Shown in pieces: positions 23,422 through 27,209 of a DNA stretch of 27,209 bases. The notes below the pieces were generated by a model that saw nothing but the letters and a program-made list of their open reading frames with translations, searched no databases and had not been told where the DNA came from. Position 1 is the first letter of the stretch. Each line of letters opens with the position of its first letter. This DNA comes from Saprospiraceae bacterium. GTDB taxonomy: Bacteria > Bacteroidota > Bacteroidia > Chitinophagales > Saprospiraceae. The position numbers were made by a program, and so were the translations under genes. The stretch is from NCBI GenBank assembly GCA_007125435.1, contig SLDF01000072.1, forward strand, positions 1 through 27,209, read 5' to 3'.

Positions 23422-24315
23422 CTAAAAGGCAAAGCCGATACACACCTGATATACTATATTGGTATGTACTTCGTCCCTAAACAGCCTTTCATTATTAGGT
23501 CCCAACTGTTGAACATTGAGGTGCATATCGTTTCTTGTGATGTCAGTCAATCCGTATTGTATCCTGGCACTCAGAAACAGACCCTCAGTCAGGTAGTAAG
23601 AAATACCTCCTGTAAGACCAAAATCAAAAGGCCTTATGAAGCTGCCCCTATAATCATCATGTTCAAAATAGGCACCTTGTCTGCGCGGCATCTGAAACAG
23701 CTCACCGGCAACTGGTATTGTGAGCAAATCCTCAGTGTCAAATGGCTGCGAAAAATCCGGCACCCTGTCGCGGGTAAAGTGTTGATCCAGCTCTATCGTA
23801 AAATCAATGGGATTGGGACTCGTAGAGGTGTAGGTAAAATCGCCATTAGCTATGGCCCTAAGTCTGATACCCATATATCCACCACCCATAAACTCAAATT
23901 TACCAACCTTGGCAAAGAAGTGAAGAGGGAATTCCAAATATGACGTGGATATATCTATAGCCTTTCTTCTCATGCCCACTGATCGAATATTGGAGCCCTG
24001 AGCATTTCGAAAAATAAACCAGGAATCTCCATTATAATCTACCAATCCTCCCTTGAGGCTATATAAAAACTCTAGAGAAACGCCGTAATTGCCGGAGTAG
24101 TCAAACTTGTACCTCGCACCTGCACCAATATGGAAGCCCGTACTGGTTCCAAATGCTTCGGCAGGCGTACCATCGGCGTTCATAAGCACTGAACCGTCTA
24201 GTGTAGAGACATTCAGACCCGCTCTAAAAACTGTACCAAAACCCTGTGCGGCCAGGTGTTGCCCCATCATTAATACCATCGCCACAAATAGTCCTAAACG
24301 CATCCTTTGTACCAT
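23422..24315 (-). CDS. PorT-family outer-membrane beta-barrel protein
   Basis: A 297-residue protein with a signal peptide (about 1-24, ending HLAAQ) and alternating amphipathic strands: RAGLNVSTLDG, GFHIGAGARYKFD, YGVSLEFLYSLKGG, YLEFPLHFFAKVG, FDFGLTGGISYYL and LFLSARIQYGLTDI. It ends in VCIGFAF with a terminal Phe. This fits the small outer-membrane barrel family (PorT/OMP_b-brl_2) abundant in Bacteroidota. PorT itself supports type IX secretion, but most members are unassigned paralogs, so I claim only the fold. A minus-strand TATATTTG lies about 38 bp before the start. An alternative start at Met5 is possible. Confidence 0.85.
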   Translation of the reverse strand: MVQRMRLGLFVAMVLMMGQHLAAQGFGTVFRAGLNVSTLDGSVLMNADGTPAEAFGTSTGFHIGAGARYKFDYSGNYGVSLEFLYSLKGGLVDYNGDSWFIFRNAQGSNIRSVGMRRKAIDISTSYLEFPLHFFAKVGKFEFMGGGYMGIRLRAIANGDFTYTSTSPNPIDFTIELDQHFTRDRVPDFSQPFDTEDLLTIPVAGELFQMPRRQGAYFEHDDYRGSFIRPFDFGLTGGISYYLTEGLFLSARIQYGLTDITRNDMHLNVQQLGPNNERLFRDEVHTNIVYQVCIGFAF

Positions 24316-24352
24316 AATCTTTTATTTTTTCTATTCTGATTATAAGGGATGG

Positions 24353-24360
24353 CAAATATA
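24353..24360 (-). promoter_or_regulatory. Predicted -7 promoter element of the PorT-like gene
   Basis: Minus-strand TATATTTG matches TAnnTTTG. The start would be near 24346 with a leader of about 30 bases to the ATG ending at 24315. It indicates separate transcription from the upstream acidic protein gene. Confidence 0.45.
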
Positions 24361-24444
24361 GTCACACTTTCTATTATTTGGTGATTGTTTTACCGTGTGA
24401 TGTCATTTTCTGTTCACTCTTCTCTGACTGACAAGAAGCCCCGT

Positions 24445-25077
24445 TCACTCCTCTTCATCAATGATTGCGTCATCTATGACGGGATCTCCATCCCCATCCC
24501 CATCTTCAAATCCGGCTACCGGATCAGTCCATGGCTTCTTTTCTTCTTCGGTATCAGACTGGTCGCTATTATCCACTTTGGGTTTATCGCCGTGATAATT
24601 ACCGTCAGCAAATTGCTGGGCACGCTCAAAAAAACTTCCAGATGTTCTCAGGGGGTCATCCTTTGTCAGTTCTTCCATATGGGTAGACGTCTTATGACTG
24701 TCTTCATATTTCTTAAAAGGGTCTTCTCTCGGCGTAAAAGTCTCTTTTTCCGAAGTTGATTTGTCCGCAGAAGACTTGCGCCGTGGCTCATCATCGGACA
24801 GAGGATCGTTTTCTGATCCGGGTGGATCGCTGGTCTTATCTCCGTGAAGGATCTGGTTGCCAATATCTTCAGCCCACTTTCCGGCTTTTTCTGATACTGT
24901 CTTACCGGTTTCTAAGACTTGCTTGCCAAGGTCCTCAGCCGTAGACTGCAGTTTGTCTTTCATGGGACCTGCCTTTTCTTTCAATTCAGAACCCAGCTGT
25001 TCACTATACTCGCCTGCTTTCTTACCTACTTCCTCGGTTTTACCGAGTAGCTTGTTTATAAAATCTTTAAGTCCCAT
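24445..25077 (-). CDS. Acidic coiled protein of unknown function with SHOCT-like C-terminal motif
   Basis: A 210-residue soluble protein in three parts. Residues 1-75 are an amphipathic helical array with repeated E/K-heptads (GKKAGEYSEQLGSELKEKAG), resembling LEA- or apolipoprotein-like segments. Residues 76-150 are charged and probably disordered. Near 150-165 lies FFERAQQFADGNYHG, a short helix motif I have seen at the C-termini of Bacteroidota proteins. The end is very acidic (DGDGDGD, IIDEEE). The GDGDGD coding stretch is a short tandem DNA repeat (24487-24502). It starts 41 bp after the stop of the sugar-nucleotide decarboxylase gene and may share its transcript. No signal peptide. Function unknown. 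Confidence 0.7.
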   Translation of the reverse strand: MGLKDFINKLLGKTEEVGKKAGEYSEQLGSELKEKAGPMKDKLQSTAEDLGKQVLETGKTVSEKAGKWAEDIGNQILHGDKTSDPPGSENDPLSDDEPRRKSSADKSTSEKETFTPREDPFKKYEDSHKTSTHMEELTKDDPLRTSGSFFERAQQFADGNYHGDKPKVDNSDQSDTEEEKKPWTDPVAGFEDGDGDGDPVIDDAIIDEEE

Positions 25078-25118
25078 AGTGCTTTTCCTTTATTAATTAC
25101 AAAGTGTCGCTTATCTTC

Positions 25119-26066
25119 TCAAGAATTTAGAACACGATCTTTGAAATAGCCAAATGTCTTTTTAAGCCCTGTAGATCTATCGTACTTTGGCTCCCATCCC
25201 AGTAGCTGTTTGGCCAGCGTGATATCCGGCTGACGTTGCTTAGGGTCGTCTACAGGAAGGTCCTTATAGACAACTTTTGCATCGGGGTTGCCCACTAATG
25301 CCATGATCTCTTCAGCGAATGTTCGTATGGTTATTTCTGATGGGTTGCCTATGTTTACCGGATGGTGATACTTGGTGTGGAGTAAGCGGTAGATGCCTTC
25401 TACGAGGTCATCCACATAGCAGAAAGATCGCGTCTGACTACCATCTCCAAATACTGTCAAGCCTTCCCCTTTCAGCGCCTGAGTAAAAAATGCCGGTAAT
25501 ACCCTTCCGTCATTCAGACGCATTCGCGGTCCATAGGTATTGAATATCCTGACTATCCGTATATCTAGATTGTGATAGGTATGGTATGCCATTGTGATGG
25601 CCTCCTGAAAACGCTTAGCTTCATCGTATACCCCTCTTGGACCTATAGGGTTGACATTGCCCCAATAGTCTTCATTCTGAGGGTGAACCAGTGGGTCGCC
25701 ATACACCTCTGACGTACTGGCTATCATGAATCTGGCATTTTTTACTCGGGCCAGCCCCAGTAGATTATGCGTACCCAGAGAACCGACCTTTAGCGTCTGT
25801 ATAGGCATCTTTAGATAGTCAATAGGACTCGCCGGCGAAGCAAAGTGAAGGATATAGTCCAGCTCACCAGGCACGTGCACAAACTTGCTCACATCGTGAT
25901 GATAAAACTCAAATGCTTCTAACGGAAACAAATGCTCTATATTCCTGATATCCCCGGTAATCAGATTGTCCATACCGATGACATGGCACCCTTCCTTGAT
26001 AAATCTGTCACACAAGTGAGACCCTAGAAACCCTGCTGCACCAGTAATTAATACTCTTTTATTCAT
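25119..26066 (-). CDS. UDP-glucuronate decarboxylase-type SDR (UDP-xylose synthase-like)
   Basis: A 315-residue extended short-chain dehydrogenase. NAD-binding G-x2-G-x2-G is at GAAGFLGS (9-16), the catalytic set in STSEVYGD and GVYDEAKRF (Y-x3-K), and NTYGPRMRLNDGRVLPAF is the phrase most typical of UDP-glucuronate decarboxylases (UXS), which make UDP-xylose for polysaccharides. Close relatives include dTDP-glucose 4,6-dehydratase and UDP-glucose epimerase, so the substrate is likely but not certain. The open frame extends to 26126, but I choose the ATG ending at 26066: MNKRVLITG begins the Rossmann fold normally, and the extension overlaps a promoter element at 26108-26115. Divergent from the outer-membrane protein at 26171; followed by the acidic protein gene after 41 bp. 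Confidence 0.92.
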   Translation of the reverse strand: MNKRVLITGAAGFLGSHLCDRFIKEGCHVIGMDNLITGDIRNIEHLFPLEAFEFYHHDVSKFVHVPGELDYILHFASPASPIDYLKMPIQTLKVGSLGTHNLLGLARVKNARFMIASTSEVYGDPLVHPQNEDYWGNVNPIGPRGVYDEAKRFQEAITMAYHTYHNLDIRIVRIFNTYGPRMRLNDGRVLPAFFTQALKGEGLTVFGDGSQTRSFCYVDDLVEGIYRLLHTKYHHPVNIGNPSEITIRTFAEEIMALVGNPDAKVVYKDLPVDDPKQRQPDITLAKQLLGWEPKYDRSTGLKKTFGYFKDRVLNS

Positions 26067-26107
26067 GGTTGATTTTATTTTTATGTCACCAAATGACGTC
26101 TTGTGCT

Positions 26108-26115
26108 CAAATATA
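26108..26115 (-). promoter_or_regulatory. Predicted -7 promoter element of the SDR gene
   Basis: Minus-strand TATATTTG matches TAnnTTTG about 42 bp before the chosen ATG (26066). It falls inside the longer open frame, supporting the downstream start. Confidence 0.5.
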
Positions 26116-26140
26116 ACAAATAACAATTTAGATAATCCGT

Positions 26141-26148
26141 TATCTTTG
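26141..26148 (+). promoter_or_regulatory. Predicted -7 promoter element of the terminal outer-membrane protein gene
   Basis: TATCTTTG, identical to the box before the GGGP synthase, 22 bp before the ATG at 26171. With the opposite-strand box at 26108-26115 it forms a compact divergent promoter pair. Confidence 0.5.
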
Positions 26149-26170
26149 CAGATATATTACAACATTAATC

Positions 26171-27010
26171 ATGATCGGCTATTTCTATCATAATCTAGAG
26201 CAGATACACTTGTCTATTTTGCAACATATACATCGTTCATGGTCACATGGCAGACGTCTTGTGACCATTTGTCATACCATCATGTGGCTTTCCATCCCAT
26301 TCCTGGCCATCGGTCAAAATGAAAAAGGCAATGAATACGGCGTGCTTAATGTCAATATCACATACGGCGCCCATCTGCCCGGCGCAGACTGGGCCGAGCG
26401 GTATGGCTTCCACTTTTCTGTAGGCGGTGGTCTGGAATACATCACCTATCCTGGCAATTTCATATTTGGCGTCGAATCCAGCTACATCTTTGGCGGCACA
26501 GTCCACGAAAATGTACTAGAGCCTCTCCAAAACGAAGAAGGTGAAATCATCGGTAATGATCTTCAGTTTGCAGATGTCAACCTGAGGCAACGAGGCCTCT
26601 ATACCGGGTTCTACGTTGGCAAACTATTCAACATCATCCCCAAAAATGAAAGAGCCGGTATCAGAGTCACCCTGGGCGGGGGCTACCTATGGCATAGGAT
26701 TAGAATTCAAGATGATTTCGACACAGCCCCGCAGTTCTTTGGCGAGTACAGCAAGGGCTACGACCGGCTCACTGACGGACTGGGACTTACACAGTTTATT
26801 GGTTATCAGAGCCTTGCCAAGGATCGCCGAGCCAATTTCATGATAGGCCTGGAGTTCATGCAGGCCTTCACATCGAGCGTCCGCGAGTTTAATTGGGACA
26901 CGAGGGCATTTACTGCAGGCGAGCGCAGGCTAGACCTTAGGTTTGGCATCAGAGCAGCATGGACCATTCCGTTTTACATTTCACAGCCACCGGAGACTAT
27001 ATTTTATTAA
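26171..27010 (+). CDS. Predicted outer-membrane beta-barrel protein
   Basis: A 279-residue protein. A long polar N-terminus precedes the hydrophobic stretch of a signal peptide (about 29-48, ending FLAIGQ); a later start would leave too short a signal, so I keep the first Met, 22 bp after the promoter box. The mature part has many amphipathic strands with aromatic girdle residues (YGFHFSVGGGLEYI, FIFGVESSYIFGG, GLYTGFYVGKLF, IRVTLGGGYLWH, FMIGLEFMQAF, LDLRFGIRAAWTIPF). This fits a 10-12-strand barrel in the outer membrane. Unlike the PorT-like protein it has a short tail after the last strand and ends in Tyr. No family name recognised; function unknown. Divergent from the SDR gene. Confidence 0.75.
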   Translation: MIGYFYHNLEQIHLSILQHIHRSWSHGRRLVTICHTIMWLSIPFLAIGQNEKGNEYGVLNVNITYGAHLPGADWAERYGFHFSVGGGLEYITYPGNFIFGVESSYIFGGTVHENVLEPLQNEEGEIIGNDLQFADVNLRQRGLYTGFYVGKLFNIIPKNERAGIRVTLGGGYLWHRIRIQDDFDTAPQFFGEYSKGYDRLTDGLGLTQFIGYQSLAKDRRANFMIGLEFMQAFTSSVREFNWDTRAFTAGERRLDLRFGIRAAWTIPFYISQPPETIFY

Positions 27011-27032
27011 TAGCTTTTTGGATGTATTGGTG

Positions 27033-27197
27033 TTTGGGCGTGCCCCCTTACTATCGTGCGGGGTCGGGCTATTCGCTTGTATTCCTGGCTGTCTCATGGG
27101 CAGTCATTATGTATCTGGTGGCTTCCTCCGGTCGCCCCCACCTACATATTCCTGCTGTCCATTCGCCAGTCACTCATATCGCTTCTATCCCTCACGC
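27033..27197 (-). repeat. 3'-end hairpin repeat family, divergent copy R7
   Basis: TTTGGGCGTGCCCCC at 27033-27047, GGGGTCGGGCTATTCGCT around 27060-27077, and an end CTTCTATCCCTCACGC at 27182-27197. It shares GGGTCG...CTATTCGCT with R1/R2 but has GGGCGTGCC instead of GGGCATCACC. This variant matches a repeat type I recall from many Bacteroidota genomes. It lies 22 bp after the outer-membrane protein stop. Confidence 0.6.
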
Positions 27198-27209
27198 AAG
27201 AATCAGTTG

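Noticed and set aside
23201..23443. 80-codon minus-strand frame in the ybeY/PorT-like gap
   Set aside because: It lies mostly within the long palindrome of repeat copy R6 and overlaps the end of the PorT-like gene; an artefact of the repeat.
1..27209. CRISPR arrays, tRNA or rRNA genes
   Set aside because: No regularly spaced direct repeats, no tRNA cloverleaf and no rRNA-like stretches seen; the repeats present are dispersed, not arrayed.

Overview
The window looks like chromosomal DNA of a Bacteroidota bacterium, probably the Saprospiraceae/Chitinophagaceae side of the phylum. This placement is inference. It rests on: no Shine-Dalgarno motifs at starts; repeated exact matches to the phylum's -7 promoter element TAnnTTTG; a bacterial geranylgeranylglyceryl-phosphate-synthase-type enzyme beside rsgA; PorT-like outer-membrane barrels; signal peptides ending in AQ; and a short second DnaE. 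I see no rRNA, tRNA, CRISPR array, transposase or phage module. Most genes are housekeeping or envelope genes, separated by unusually repeat-rich intergenic DNA.

Layout. 1-3138: minus-strand cluster of a beta-helix lipoprotein, a small lipoprotein and an acyl-CoA dehydrogenase. 3791-6435: DoxX-like membrane protein and a long-chain acyl-CoA synthetase. 6436-7615: intergenic region with a repeat element, a promoter with a palindromic operator, a MITE-like element and a 54-residue Cys/Lys-rich small ORF. 7616-9330: GGGP synthase overlapping rsgA. 9787-12726: compact DNA polymerase III alpha subunit. 13052-13990: three-gene YtxH/holin-like/DUF operon resembling E. coli yqjD-yqjE-yqjK. 14414-15811: fumC. 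15960-18827: two tandem paralogous Gly-rich hydrophobic proteins that I cannot name. 19313-21541: FecA-like TonB-dependent receptor behind a 25-bp palindrome. 21917-23022: RsbW-like ATPase and YbeY. 23422-27010: PorT-like barrel, acidic coiled protein, UDP-glucuronate decarboxylase-type SDR and a further outer-membrane protein.

The most interesting signal lies between the genes. Seven copies of one repeat family, with ends TTTGGGCATCACCC and CGCTGATGC, sit only in 3'-flanking or convergent intergenic regions. Each carries an internal hairpin. Stem sequence differs between copies while base-pairing is kept: 21-bp, 18-bp, minimal 4-bp and ~160-bp versions. In the two most similar copies the hairpin loop is in opposite orientation relative to its flanks. 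Separately, two operator-like palindromes share the 12-mer TTTATTTAGACT, one upstream of the TonB receptor and one upstream of the Cys-rich small ORF, suggesting a common metal-responsive regulator. The tandem paralogs at 15960-18827 are the best candidate for an undescribed protein family.
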